From: a bacterium
GTDB taxonomy: Bacteria > Bacillota > Bacilli > Lactobacillales > Streptococcaceae
Assembly: GCA_905221095.1 (NCBI GenBank)
Contig: CAJNBV010000005.1
Span: 1-64,000, forward strand
Direction of reading: 5' to 3'
DNA length: 64,000 nucleotides
Of this stretch, positions 21,029 through 30,162 are shown piece after piece (within the stretch, counting starts at the first letter, position 1; every line of letters starts with the position of its first letter). Under the pieces are notes generated by a model. That model was not told where the DNA came from. It did not search any database and was given only the letters and a program-made list of their open reading frames with translations. A program made the translations under genes and the position numbers.

Positions 21029-22051
21029 TTAATCTACTTTTACAATCCAACCTTCTGGCGCTTCAATATCACCAAACTGAATACCTGTCAATTCATCATA
21101 GAGTTTACGAGTCACAGGACCTACTTCTGTTTCACTATAGAATACATGGAAATCATCACCGTGCTGAATTCCACCAATTGGTGAAATAACTGCTGCCGTA
21201 CCACAGGCACCTGCCTCTACAAAACGATCCAGCTTATCAATTGGAACATCACCCTCAATAGGAGTCAAGCCCAAGCGGTGTTCTGCCAAATAAAGCAAAG
21301 AATATTTAGTAATAGATGGCAAGATAGATGGACTCAATGGTGTTACAAATTCATTGTCAGCTGTAATTCCAAAGAAGTTAGCTGAACCGACTTCTTCAAT
21401 CTTTGTATGAGTTGAAGGGTCTAGGTAGATAACATCTGAGAAATGACGTGATTTGGCCAATTTCCCTGGCAAGAGACTGGCAGCATAGTTCCCACCAACC
21501 TTAGCCGCACCTGTTCCATTTGGAGCAGCACGGTCGTATTCATCCTGAATCAAGAAGTTGGTTGGAACCAAGCCACCCTTAAAGTAATTTCCAACCGGCA
21601 TAGCAAAGATAGTAAAAATGTACTCCTCTGCTGGTTTTACCCCGATAATATCTCCAACACCAATCAAAAGTGGACGAAGATAAAGGGTTCCACCTGTTCC
21701 ATATGGTGGTACGTATTCTTCATTGGCACGGACAACTGCCTTACAAGCTTCTACAAACATGTCTGTCGGAACTTGTGGCATCAAGAGACGATCACAAGTA
21801 CGTTGCAGGCGTTTAGCATTTTCGTCAGGACGGAAAAGTTGAACACTACCATCCTTAGTACGATAAGCTTTCAAACCTTCAAATGCTTGTTGGCCATAGT
21901 GAAGACTTGGAGAAGACTCTGAAATATGCAAAGTTGCATCCTCTGTAAGCTCTCCTTGATTCCATTGTCCATTTTTAAAATGAGCAATATAGCGATAAGG
22001 TAATTTCATATAGGAGAAACCAAGGTTTTCCCAATCAATCGTTACTGTCAT
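21029..22051 (-). CDS. ilvE: Branched-chain amino-acid aminotransferase
   Basis: IlvE interconverts Leu, Ile and Val with their 2-oxo acids using PLP. The 340-residue protein shows HYGQQAFEGLKAYR near the N-terminus, KVGGNYAASLLPGKLA with the PLP lysine region, and EVGSANFFGI. AAGGAG lies upstream of the ATG. Only 22 bases separate it from the lipoprotein gene downstream, so the two are probably co-transcribed. Confidence 0.96.
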   Translation of the reverse strand: MTVTIDWENLGFSYMKLPYRYIAHFKNGQWNQGELTEDATLHISESSPSLHYGQQAFEGLKAYRTKDGSVQLFRPDENAKRLQRTCDRLLMPQVPTDMFVEACKAVVRANEEYVPPYGTGGTLYLRPLLIGVGDIIGVKPAEEYIFTIFAMPVGNYFKGGLVPTNFLIQDEYDRAAPNGTGAAKVGGNYAASLLPGKLAKSRHFSDVIYLDPSTHTKIEEVGSANFFGITADNEFVTPLSPSILPSITKYSLLYLAEHRLGLTPIEGDVPIDKLDRFVEAGACGTAAVISPIGGIQHGDDFHVFYSETEVGPVTRKLYDELTGIQFGDIEAPEGWIVKVD

Positions 22052-22148
22052 ATTCCACTCCTTATTCTAAAAACTTATTTCTTTTATTCTACACTATTTT
22101 TCTAAAATAGCAAGCATATTTTGTAATTTTCAGAAAATTTCTTCAATA

Positions 22149-22177
22149 AAAAGAACCAGCTCTTAGAACTGATTCCT
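22149..22177 (-). terminator. Terminator of the cytolysin gene
   Basis: GAAtCAGtTC / GAgCTGgTTC hairpin followed by TTTTT on the minus strand, 15 bases after the stop. Confidence 0.75.
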
Positions 22178-22192
22178 TTTACAAGTGAAAAA

Positions 22193-24223
22193 TTAGCTAT
22201 TTTCAACTTTTTCATCGTATTTTGGTCTTAGTGTTGTACCTGAGTTAATAATTGTACGTTTTTGAACAAGAGGAAGGTCTGTACGATTGTAAACTGTACG
22301 CCATGGTTCCCAAACAAGACCTGTTTTTTCTTGAATCTTCACGCGTATATTACGTACATTTCCTTTAAATTGAAGTTCAGTTTGGAAACCAGCTGTTCTG
22401 TTCTTACCATTATCTTCCCATTGACGTGAGCGAATACTTTCAATTCCATCCTTATCATAAGTTACTTCATCCCAGTAAACATAGTAACGAGCAATATAAG
22501 CTCCCTTATGTTGTAAATTGAGATAACCATTTTTATATGAAGTCACTTTAGTTTCAATGTAGTCTGTATTGCTTTGAATTGTGGCTACTTGATTATCTTT
22601 CAAGAATGCAGTCTTATAAGAAATTGGAACAGCAGGGTTTTGTGTACTAAAAGTAGCTCCTTCTTGAATCAATTTCTTCAAATCTTCTACTGTACCTGTC
22701 ACAACACGCGCAGCGCCATCAGCATTTCCACCTACGATTGAAACGGTTACAGTTGTATTCTTCAAGACACGCGCCCATTCAGATTCTGGTTTAATAGGCA
22801 CCCCTTTGATAACAGCATTGATGGCTGCTTTCAACTCTGTACTCTTGCTTGTTGTTTCAAATTTGACATACATTTGACGTCCGTATGAAACGCTTGACAC
22901 GTATACAGGAGGTGTTTTGTCATCAATTCCACGTGCTTTCAATTGATCAACCGTCACTCCTGGTGCAAATACATCTGATGGATTTTTTGGAGCATCAAAG
23001 TTAGCAGTATAGTAAATTTGTTTAAAATCAACAACTTCAACTTGTTTTTCACCCTTGTTTACAGCCTCAAAGTCAATTTTCAAATTAACACCGACTTTTT
23101 CAAAATCACTTCCGAATTTTGCTTTCAATTGATTCATGCTGTAAGCAGAAGTTGATTCGTACTGCATACGTGCTGGAGCAGGATTTTTCGCAGCATATTT
23201 TTCATGCCAACGATTTAACAAAGTATTCACACCTTCCTGCATACCACTTACAGTTGGATTAGCATCTACATAGCTATCTCCGCCTACCATTCCTGGTAAA
23301 TCAACACTAATTCTACCTTTGCTACGATCTAAACTAATTTGTTGTGGTTTATTTTCTAAGAGATCTTGATTTGCTTTAAACAATGCACCTAGGAAGATAT
23401 CTCCATTACCATTAATGGCAACATCCGCAGAACCATTAGAAAGGTTTTTCTTCACTTTTTCCACAACCACAAATTCATTTCCTTGTTGTTTTGTGCTTGT
23501 ATTAGTGTAATTTTCTAACGCTTCGCCTTTTCTAGTTAAAATATTTAATTTATCATAATTTAAACCAAACAAATAGTTATTTAGTTCTGCAGCAAAGTCT
23601 GTTTTTGCTTTACTTTCAGATTTAGTGTTAGTCGCTGCTTTTTCTTTTGCAGAGCGATACACTTCTACCTCTGCTAAGCTAAGTGGTGTTTTTGAATTAT
23701 TTAACTCCACTTTAACATATCGTGCATTCACTCCTGAGAATTGAACATCAATTGTTGGTTGATTGTTTAAGCTATCGATGTGTTGACGAGTTACCTCATT
23801 TCCAGCTTTATCCAACAAAATAACATCAAAATTAGATAAACGATTTGCTACATCCCCATCTCCACGATTATAAATACGAACAGTTCCTACTGATTCTTCT
23901 TTCTCTAAATCAACTTTCCACCAAGAATGATCTTGAAAATCTGTATGGGTAACAGAACGGTGGCTCCATGCATTATCACGATTGCCGTCAACTGCTCTAG
24001 AAGCATCTCCTCCATAAGCAATTGAACTCTGACTTGCAGGTTTATGAGCAGCAATATTTTCACCAGCAACTGCAGCTACACTCGGCTCTGTCGCTTTTAC
24101 TACATTTGATTGAAAAATTAGTCCAGAACCTAGTAAAAATGTTGCAATGGCAACGCCACATACTCCAACGCTACGTTTACGAATAGAAAAACGAAATCCT
24201 TTATCTTGTTTGTTTTGAGACAT
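22193..24223 (-). CDS. lly: Lectinolysin-type cholesterol-dependent cytolysin with N-terminal fucolectin domain
   Basis: The 676-residue secreted pore-forming toxin belongs to the lectinolysin/Sm-hPAF type of S. mitis. It has a YSIRK-like signal (FSIRKRSVGVCGVAIATFLLGSG) and an F-type lectin/discoidin domain at about 54-190. That domain carries the fucose triad His93, Arg120 and Arg128 (H-X26-RGD-X5-R). The cytolysin core spans about 205-676, including SVSYGRQMYVKFETTSKS (444-461). The undecapeptide EKTGLVWEPWR (632-642) has the Pro variant, Thr664-Leu665 form the cholesterol pair, and Y581-V-Y583-X14-R598-S599 is the human-CD59 motif. No residue argues against activity. A strong promoter lies at 24286-24314. 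Confidence 0.94.
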   Translation of the reverse strand: MSQNKQDKGFRFSIRKRSVGVCGVAIATFLLGSGLIFQSNVVKATEPSVAAVAGENIAAHKPASQSSIAYGGDASRAVDGNRDNAWSHRSVTHTDFQDHSWWKVDLEKEESVGTVRIYNRGDGDVANRLSNFDVILLDKAGNEVTRQHIDSLNNQPTIDVQFSGVNARYVKVELNNSKTPLSLAEVEVYRSAKEKAATNTKSESKAKTDFAAELNNYLFGLNYDKLNILTRKGEALENYTNTSTKQQGNEFVVVEKVKKNLSNGSADVAINGNGDIFLGALFKANQDLLENKPQQISLDRSKGRISVDLPGMVGGDSYVDANPTVSGMQEGVNTLLNRWHEKYAAKNPAPARMQYESTSAYSMNQLKAKFGSDFEKVGVNLKIDFEAVNKGEKQVEVVDFKQIYYTANFDAPKNPSDVFAPGVTVDQLKARGIDDKTPPVYVSSVSYGRQMYVKFETTSKSTELKAAINAVIKGVPIKPESEWARVLKNTTVTVSIVGGNADGAARVVTGTVEDLKKLIQEGATFSTQNPAVPISYKTAFLKDNQVATIQSNTDYIETKVTSYKNGYLNLQHKGAYIARYYVYWDEVTYDKDGIESIRSRQWEDNGKNRTAGFQTELQFKGNVRNIRVKIQEKTGLVWEPWRTVYNRTDLPLVQKRTIINSGTTLRPKYDEKVENS

Positions 24224-24227
24224 ACAA

Positions 24228-24285
24228 AACTCCTATATATATTTGAACGAATTATTTCTTGAACGCGCTTTCTTGAAACAATAAG
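24228..24285 (-). promoter_or_regulatory. lly leader with repeated TTCAAGAAA motif
   Basis: The leader between promoter and AGGAG contains TTCAAGAAA twice and then TTCAAA, at intervals of about 14 and 16 bases. It could be an operator or an RNA feature; no regulator is known to me. Confidence 0.35.
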
Positions 24286-24314
24286 AGTATAACATAAAAA
24301 TATTATAGATGCAA
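24286..24314 (-). promoter_or_regulatory. lly promoter
   Basis: Minus strand: TTGCAT (24314-24309), exactly 17 bases, TATACT (24291-24286) with extended TGt. It is one of the best promoters in the window. Confidence 0.75.
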
Positions 24315-24421
24315 TCGTTTTCTTAAAAAATTATTATTTTTTATTAGCTAAACTTGTATAGTTGCTCATATGTTACTAATTTCACATTTAAATATCGGGT
24401 GGTCTATACCACTAAAAACAA

Positions 24422-24474
24422 GAAAACGAGCAGGCTAAGTCCCTATTAGTTGGGAATCAGCACTGTTCGTTTTT
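24422..24474 (-). terminator. parC terminator
   Basis: Long hairpin beginning AAACGAgCAG and closing CTGtTCGTTT, with an inner GTCCC / GGGAa stem, between parC and lly. The rest of this 328-base gap holds the lly promoter and leader. Confidence 0.75.
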
Positions 24475-24551
24475 GTATATATAATCAGATTTAACTCTTG
24501 AAATCTATAGATTGACAAATTTCTCAATGAAAAGCTTTTCATTGTTGTTTA

Positions 24552-27032
24552 TCATTTCTTAGATTCAAATTCTGTATAAGTTTCCTGAAGATAAGCATCA
24601 AAAACTTCTTCATCTGAAATGGTATCGGATATAAAGCTACCATTGCTGGTGCGTTCTGACAGGTTCAAGTCTTGCAATCGGCTTTCATAGATTATTCCTT
24701 TATTGGATTGGACAAGCAGAGCTTGGTCGTTCTCTTCTACTTCTGTACTAAAGAGATCACCTACAAATCCTTGCTCTGCAACTGCACCTGCTAAGAAGAC
24801 ACGATGCGGTTTGTTTTTCAACTCACGCAAAACTTGTAGTCCTCGTTTGGCACGGCTGGTTGCTGGAATTTCCTCAATGGAAACACGTTTCAAGCTTCCA
24901 CGCTGAGTCAAGAGGTAGAAGGATGAGGTATTACAGATAAAGGCTGCCTGAAGCGCATCATCTGCTTTCAAGTTCATAGCCTTGACCCCTGCAGCCTTGG
25001 CACCAACAACCGGAACCTCTTCGATATTGAAACGCAGTGCATAACCATTTTGGCTAATCAAGAGAACATCATCCAGTTTAATCGGAGCCACTGCTACAAT
25101 CTGGTCTGTCTCGTCTTTGAGCTTAGCATACTTAACCGACTTAGACTTGTAGGTCCGCCACGGAGTGAATTCTTTTCGTTCTACACGCTTGATTTGACCG
25201 AGACGAGTCGCCGCAAAGTAAGTTGTCGCATCATCGAACTGATCCACTACTTCCACATAAAGGATTTCTTCGTTGGTTTCAAAATTTGTAATGGTCTGGC
25301 TTAGATGCTCTCCGATGTCCTTCCAACGAATATCTGCCAATTCATGGATTGGTCTGTAGATGACATTTCCAAGACTTGTAAACATCAAGAGGTGCTGGGT
25401 TGTCTTGGCAGATTGAACAAAGATCAAACGATCGTCATCACGTTTGCCAATTTCTTCCAGCGTTGAAGCCGCAAAGGAGCGTGGACTGGTACGCTTGATG
25501 TAACCTGCCTTGGTCACGCTAACGTAGGTATCTTCCTCAGCGATAAGACTAGCTGTATCAATCTCAATTGCTTTCGCAGTGTCTTCTAAAGAACTCAAAC
25601 GCGGAGTTGCAAATTTCTTCTTGACCTCACGAAGTTCTTTCTTCATAAGATTGTACATAGTTCGTTCATCACCGATAATCGCTGCAAGCGTGGCAATCTT
25701 CTCACGAAGTTCTGCTTCTTCTTCTTGCAAGACAACAACGTCTGTATTGGTCAAGCGGTACAGTTGCAAGGTAACGATGGCCTCAGCCTGCTCTTCTGTA
25801 AACTCATAGCTAACCTTGAGATTTTCCTTGGCGTCAGCTTTATTCTCAGAAGCGCGGATCAGAGCAATGACTTCGTCCAAAATCGAAATCACGCGAATCA
25901 AACCTTCAACGATATGGAGACGTTTCTCAGCCTTTTCCTTGTCAAAGCGGGAACGCGCCAAAATCACTTCACGACGGTGGGCGATATAGCTAGACAGGAT
26001 TGGAACAATCCCAACCTGACGAGGTGTGAAATTGTCAATCGCCACCATGTTAAAGTTATAGTTGATTTGCAGATCAGTGTATTTAAAGAGATAATTAAGA
26101 ACAAGATCCGTATTAGCATCTTTCTTAAGCTCAATAGCAATACGAAGACCGTCACGGTCAGACTCATCACGAACCTCAGCAATACCTGCTACCTTGTTAT
26201 TGACACGAACATCATCGATTTTCTTGACCAGATTGGCCTTGTTGATTTCATAAGGAATCTCAGTAACAACGATTTGTTCCTTACCACCTTTTAGCTTTTC
26301 AATTTCAGTCTTAGAACGAACAACCACGCGCCCTTTCCCAGTTTCATAGGCCTTCTTGATTTCATCACGACCTTGGATGATAGCTCCTGTCGGGAAGTCT
26401 GGCCCAGGCAAGAATTCCATGAGTTTTTCAACTTTGGCCGTTGGATGGTCAATCATGTAAACCGCCGCATCGATAACCTCAGCCAAATTATGAGGTGGAA
26501 TGTCAGTGGCATAACCAGCCGAAATCCCAGTAGAACCATTGACCAAAAGGTTTGGAAAGGCTGCTGGCAAGACAGTTGGTTCTTTCTCGGTATCGTCAAA
26601 GTTCCATGCAAAAGGGACTGTCTTTTTCTCGATATCTTGAAGAAGATAACCAGCAATCTCAGACAAACGAGCCTCGGTATAACGCATGGCCGCAGGTGGA
26701 TCTCCGTCCATAGAACCGTTGTTACCGTGCATTTCGACCAAAATCTCACGATTTTTCCAATCTTGTGACATACGAACCATGGCATCATAGATGGAAGAAT
26801 CCCCGTGTGGGTGGAAATTCCCCATGATGTTCCCGACAGACTTGGCCGACTTACGGTAGCTCTTGTCAAAGGTATTGCCATCTTTATTCATAGAATAAAG
26901 GATACGGCGCTGAACCGGCTTCAAGCCATCACGAATATCCGGCAAAGCCCGGTCTTGAATAATGTACTTGGAGTAGCGACCAAAGCGCTCTCCCATGATA
27001 TCCTCAAGGGACATGTTTTGAATGTTACTCAT
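24552..27032 (-). CDS. parC: DNA topoisomerase IV subunit A
   Basis: ParC cuts and rejoins DNA to unlink daughter chromosomes. The 826-residue protein is nearly identical to pneumococcal ParC. The catalytic tyrosine is Tyr118 (AAMRYTEARL). The quinolone positions Ser79, Asp83 and Lys137 are all the susceptible form. The C-terminal beta-propeller repeats follow residue ~490. The start has no ribosome site; it lies at the end of a structured leader repeat and overlaps a leader frame as ATGA. An ANT(6)-like gene separates it from parE. Confidence 0.97.
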   Translation of the reverse strand: MSNIQNMSLEDIMGERFGRYSKYIIQDRALPDIRDGLKPVQRRILYSMNKDGNTFDKSYRKSAKSVGNIMGNFHPHGDSSIYDAMVRMSQDWKNREILVEMHGNNGSMDGDPPAAMRYTEARLSEIAGYLLQDIEKKTVPFAWNFDDTEKEPTVLPAAFPNLLVNGSTGISAGYATDIPPHNLAEVIDAAVYMIDHPTAKVEKLMEFLPGPDFPTGAIIQGRDEIKKAYETGKGRVVVRSKTEIEKLKGGKEQIVVTEIPYEINKANLVKKIDDVRVNNKVAGIAEVRDESDRDGLRIAIELKKDANTDLVLNYLFKYTDLQINYNFNMVAIDNFTPRQVGIVPILSSYIAHRREVILARSRFDKEKAEKRLHIVEGLIRVISILDEVIALIRASENKADAKENLKVSYEFTEEQAEAIVTLQLYRLTNTDVVVLQEEEAELREKIATLAAIIGDERTMYNLMKKELREVKKKFATPRLSSLEDTAKAIEIDTASLIAEEDTYVSVTKAGYIKRTSPRSFAASTLEEIGKRDDDRLIFVQSAKTTQHLLMFTSLGNVIYRPIHELADIRWKDIGEHLSQTITNFETNEEILYVEVVDQFDDATTYFAATRLGQIKRVERKEFTPWRTYKSKSVKYAKLKDETDQIVAVAPIKLDDVLLISQNGYALRFNIEEVPVVGAKAAGVKAMNLKADDALQAAFICNTSSFYLLTQRGSLKRVSIEEIPATSRAKRGLQVLRELKNKPHRVFLAGAVAEQGFVGDLFSTEVEENDQALLVQSNKGIIYESRLQDLNLSERTSNGSFISDTISDEEVFDAYLQETYTEFESKK

Positions 27033-27147
27033 ATAGGATACAGAGCCCGTAAAATACCAAGTGAAAATAGAAAATTCTTGAAGTAAGCATGCTCACAAGA
27101 AAATTCATCTTTTTCACACAGCATTCAGGGCGTGTTCAACTCCTTTC
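27025..27147 (-). promoter_or_regulatory. Structured leader repeat (copy d) with candidate leader ORF before parC
   Basis: This is one of four related elements (others at 41949-42086, 42100-42226 and 43025-43067). It begins GAAAGGAG and has the outer stem GTGAAAA / TTTTCAC with an inner TTCTTG / CAAGAA. It carries an open frame whose TGA overlaps the parC ATG (ATGA). The frame starts at an ATG 15 bases after GGAG and would encode about 31 residues (MLCEKDEFSCEHAYF...). Translation is not shown. Confidence 0.5.
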
Positions 27148-27237
27148 AAAGAATGTAGAGTAGTTTCTTATAGAAAAGGTGTTCAGTTACTATAAACAAC
27201 CAAACTATCCTTTCTGTAATTTAATCTTTTAAATTAG

Positions 27238-28056
27238 TCAGCGATTTAGAAGTCTCTCCTCAGCATACTCAATCATCCTCTCTGCTACTTCTTTATCGTA
27301 GTTAAAGCCCATCCTGTTAGCAAGAAATTGAGATTCTTGGTGGAAAAGTTCCATCGTAGCAAACAAAGACTGAGTGATTTTATCTATACTTGAAAAATCA
27401 AGCAGATTTGAGAATTCCTTTTCTTTCTCAATGGGTAAATAGTTAAAGAGATTCTTATAATTCTTTCCGACGTCTACTTTTCCCTTATCACTTGCCACCT
27501 GCCAAGCTAAGACTTTTAACAACTCTTTCTGGCAAATACCGTAGAGATGGTCAGTGGCATAGATGACTTGATGGCGACAGATTCCTTTGACAACGTAAGC
27601 TGACACCCACCAAAATTCATTGCAGGCTTTTTCAAAATCCTTTTCAGTAGCTGGGGTTATCCAGTAACGCTCTATATTTGGGAAATAGGGTTCAAATAAA
27701 TTTTCTGGATCTTCTAAAACTGTGAATCCTGCCTCACTATCCACCCATTCTTGCATGTGTTCTTGTGGGCAGAGAGTCAAATCGATACGATTGCCATCTT
27801 CAAAGAGCATGAGATATAGGCGACGGTGACCAAGGGTGACTTCTTGCTCAATAATGCGTTTGCCAAACTGGTCTAGCCAAGAAAGGTCACTTGTCAGACT
27901 ATCAAAATCATCCACAATATAGACTACATCATAGTCTTGAAATTCATCTTTTAGAGCTTTTGGACAAGTTCGCGAACCAGACATGGCGACAGCTTTGACT
28001 TGTAAAGTTTTGGCTGTTTTTAAAATCACATCGAGCATTTCTGTTTCAGTTCTCAT
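27238..28056 (-). CDS. ANT(6)-like aminoglycoside (streptomycin) adenylyltransferase family protein
   Basis: The 272-residue protein belongs to the streptomycin 6-adenylyltransferase family. It shows the nucleotidyltransferase core SGSRTCPKALKDEFQDYDVVYIVDD, with Gly-Ser-Arg and the Asp-Tyr-Asp metal site. RIDLTLCP and the GICRHQVIYATDHL helix are also typical of the family. It lacks mobile flanks and lies between parE (15-28 bases away) and parC. Whether it confers resistance is unknown. The start at 28056 (MRTETEML) matches family N-termini; an ATG four codons upstream is possible, and neither has a clear ribosome site. Confidence 0.8.
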   Translation of the reverse strand: MRTETEMLDVILKTAKTLQVKAVAMSGSRTCPKALKDEFQDYDVVYIVDDFDSLTSDLSWLDQFGKRIIEQEVTLGHRRLYLMLFEDGNRIDLTLCPQEHMQEWVDSEAGFTVLEDPENLFEPYFPNIERYWITPATEKDFEKACNEFWWVSAYVVKGICRHQVIYATDHLYGICQKELLKVLAWQVASDKGKVDVGKNYKNLFNYLPIEKEKEFSNLLDFSSIDKITQSLFATMELFHQESQFLANRMGFNYDKEVAERMIEYAEERLLNR

Positions 28057-28083
28057 GTTAATACCCATTCGTTAAAGACCGAC

Positions 28084-30027
28084 TTAAAACACAGTCGATT
28101 CTTCAAGCGTAAACTTGACATTATCTTCAATCCACTTACGGCGTGGTTCGACCTTATCTCCCATAAGGACATTGACGCGACGTTCGGCACGAGCTAGGTC
28201 TTCAATGGTTACACGGATAAGGGTACGGGTTGCTGGATTCATAGTTGTTTCCCAAAGCTGGTCCGCATTCATCTCACCGAGACCTTTATAGCGTTGGAGG
28301 GTGGCACCTTTACCGAACTGCTTGCGGAGTTCTTCTAACTCTCCATCTGTCCAAGCATAGGCCACTTCTTCTTTCTTGCCTTTCCCTTTTGACATCTTGT
28401 AAAGAGGTGGAAGGGCAATATAGACATGTCCCGCCTCAACTAGCGGACGCATGTAGCGGTAAAAGAAGGTTAAGAGAAGTGTTTGAATGTGGGCACCGTC
28501 GGTATCCGCATCGGTCATAATAATGATCTTGTCATAGTTGGCATCTTCAATAGAGAAGTCTGCTCCGACACCCGCACCGATGGTATAAATCATGGTATTG
28601 ATTTCTTCATTTTTAAGGATATCCGCCATCTTGGCCTTGGCTGTATTGATAACCTTACCACGAAGAGGCAAGATAGCCTGGAACTTGCGATCACGGCCTT
28701 GTTTGGCAGAACCACCGGCAGAGTCCCCCTCGACTAGATAGAGTTCATTCTTAGCAGGATTTTTGGACTGGGCAGGGGTCAATTTTCCAGACAGCAATCC
28801 CTTGTCTTTCTTGTTTTTCTTACCATTTCGACTTTCATCACGCGCCTTACGTGCCGCTTCGCGAGCGTCACGGGCCTTGATAGCCTTGCGGATGAGGTTA
28901 GAAGCCAATTCACCATTTTCCATAAGGAAGAAGATCAACTTATCCGCCACAATGCCATCCACAACTGGGCGAGCTAGTGGACTTCCTAGTTTGTCCTTGG
29001 TCTGTCCTTCAAACTGGAGGTGTTCTTCAGGAACCAAGATAGAAAGAACGGCCGCTAGTCCCTCACGATAGTCTGAACCTTCAAGGTTTTTATCTTTTTC
29101 CTTGAGAAGCCCCGTCTTACGCGCATAGTCATTCATGACCTTAGTGATAGCAGACTTGAGTCCTGTCTCATGCGTTCCGCCGTCCTTGGTACGAACGTTA
29201 TTGACAAAGGACAAAATATTATCTGAAAATCCGTCATTATACTGAAGAGATACTTCCACTTGGAAACCATTATCTTCCCCTTCAAAGTAAAGAACTGGCG
29301 TTAAGGTCTCCTTGTCTTCGTTCAGATAAGAAACAAAGTCCTGCACCCCATTTTCATAATGGAACTCAATCGCTTCATCTGTACGCTTGTCCGTCAAAGA
29401 CAAGGTCACATTTTTCAAAAGAAAAGCTGATTCATTAAGGCGCTCTGAAATGGTATTGTACTTGAAGTCTGTCGTAGAAAAGATGGTCGCATCCGGCATG
29501 AAGGTGACTTTGGTACCTGTTTTAGACTTGGGCGCTGTACCAATTTTCTTCAGAGTCGTGACAGGTTTCCCACCATTTTCAAAACGTTGCTTGTAAACTG
29601 CGCCATCACGGGTAATTTCAACTTCTAGCCAGCTAGAAAGGGCATTAACAACGGAAGAACCCACCCCGTGGAGACCACCAGATGTCTTGTAGCCACCTTG
29701 ACCGAATTTCCCGCCGGCGTGAAGAATGGTAAAGATAACCTCAACTGTTGGGATTCCCATAGCGTGCATTCCAGTAGGCATACCACGTCCATGGTCTTGA
29801 ACCGTTAAACTGCCGTCTTTATTAATGGTCACATCAATACGGTCACCAAATCCAGACAAGGCCTCATCGACAGCATTATCGACGATTTCCCAGACTAGGT
29901 GGTGGAGACCAGCACCATCGGTCGATCCGATATACATCCCTGGACGTTTTCGAACCGCATCCAACCCTTCTAGCACCTGAATGGCGTCATCATTATAATT
30001 GTTAATATTGATTTCCTTTTTTGACAC
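28084..30027 (-). CDS. parE: DNA topoisomerase IV subunit B
   Basis: ParE is the ATPase subunit of topoisomerase IV. The 647-residue protein has the GHKL motifs EIVDNAVDEALSG, DHGRGMP and [14 protein letters not shown]. The Toprim motifs are [27 protein letters not shown] and MTDADTDGAHI. It starts with GTG at 30027, supported by GGAGG 8-9 bases upstream and the MSKKEININNYN N-terminus. It heads a parE-nucleotidyltransferase-parC unit and is divergent from plsY. Confidence 0.97.
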   Translation of the reverse strand: MSKKEININNYNDDAIQVLEGLDAVRKRPGMYIGSTDGAGLHHLVWEIVDNAVDEALSGFGDRIDVTINKDGSLTVQDHGRGMPTGMHAMGIPTVEVIFTILHAGGKFGQGGYKTSGGLHGVGSSVVNALSSWLEVEITRDGAVYKQRFENGGKPVTTLKKIGTAPKSKTGTKVTFMPDATIFSTTDFKYNTISERLNESAFLLKNVTLSLTDKRTDEAIEFHYENGVQDFVSYLNEDKETLTPVLYFEGEDNGFQVEVSLQYNDGFSDNILSFVNNVRTKDGGTHETGLKSAITKVMNDYARKTGLLKEKDKNLEGSDYREGLAAVLSILVPEEHLQFEGQTKDKLGSPLARPVVDGIVADKLIFFLMENGELASNLIRKAIKARDAREAARKARDESRNGKKNKKDKGLLSGKLTPAQSKNPAKNELYLVEGDSAGGSAKQGRDRKFQAILPLRGKVINTAKAKMADILKNEEINTMIYTIGAGVGADFSIEDANYDKIIIMTDADTDGAHIQTLLLTFFYRYMRPLVEAGHVYIALPPLYKMSKGKGKKEEVAYAWTDGELEELRKQFGKGATLQRYKGLGEMNADQLWETTMNPATRTLIRVTIEDLARAERRVNVLMGDKVEPRRKWIEDNVKFTLEESTVF

Positions 30028-30056
30028 AAGGAACCTCCTATTCGTTCATCTTTACT

Positions 30057-30085
30057 ATTCTACAGGTTTTCCAAGGATTTTGCAA
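30057..30085 (-). promoter_or_regulatory. parE promoter
   Basis: Minus strand: TTGCAA (30085-30080), 17-base spacer, TAGAAT (30062-30057). Confidence 0.7.
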
Positions 30086-30147
30086 AATTTTTCTTTCTCC
30101 GGTGTGACAATTTCAGTAGAGATTCTCTGCCTTTCTTTCCCAATTCA

Positions 30148-30156
30148 TGATATAAT
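30148..30156 (+). promoter_or_regulatory. Extended -10 promoter of plsY (leaderless)
   Basis: TGATATAAT ends at 30156 and the ATG is at 30163. An AGGAG sits in the six-base gap and would lie upstream of the expected transcript start, so it is probably not used as a ribosome site. Confidence 0.65.
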
Positions 30157-30162
30157 AGGAGT

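Noticed and set aside
25725..26294. 189-codon plus-strand frame inside parC
   Set aside because: It is antisense to a highly conserved part of parC, with no promoter or ribosome site.
24552..27032. Quinolone-resistance change in ParC
   Set aside because: Ser79, Asp83 and Lys137 all have the susceptible residue.
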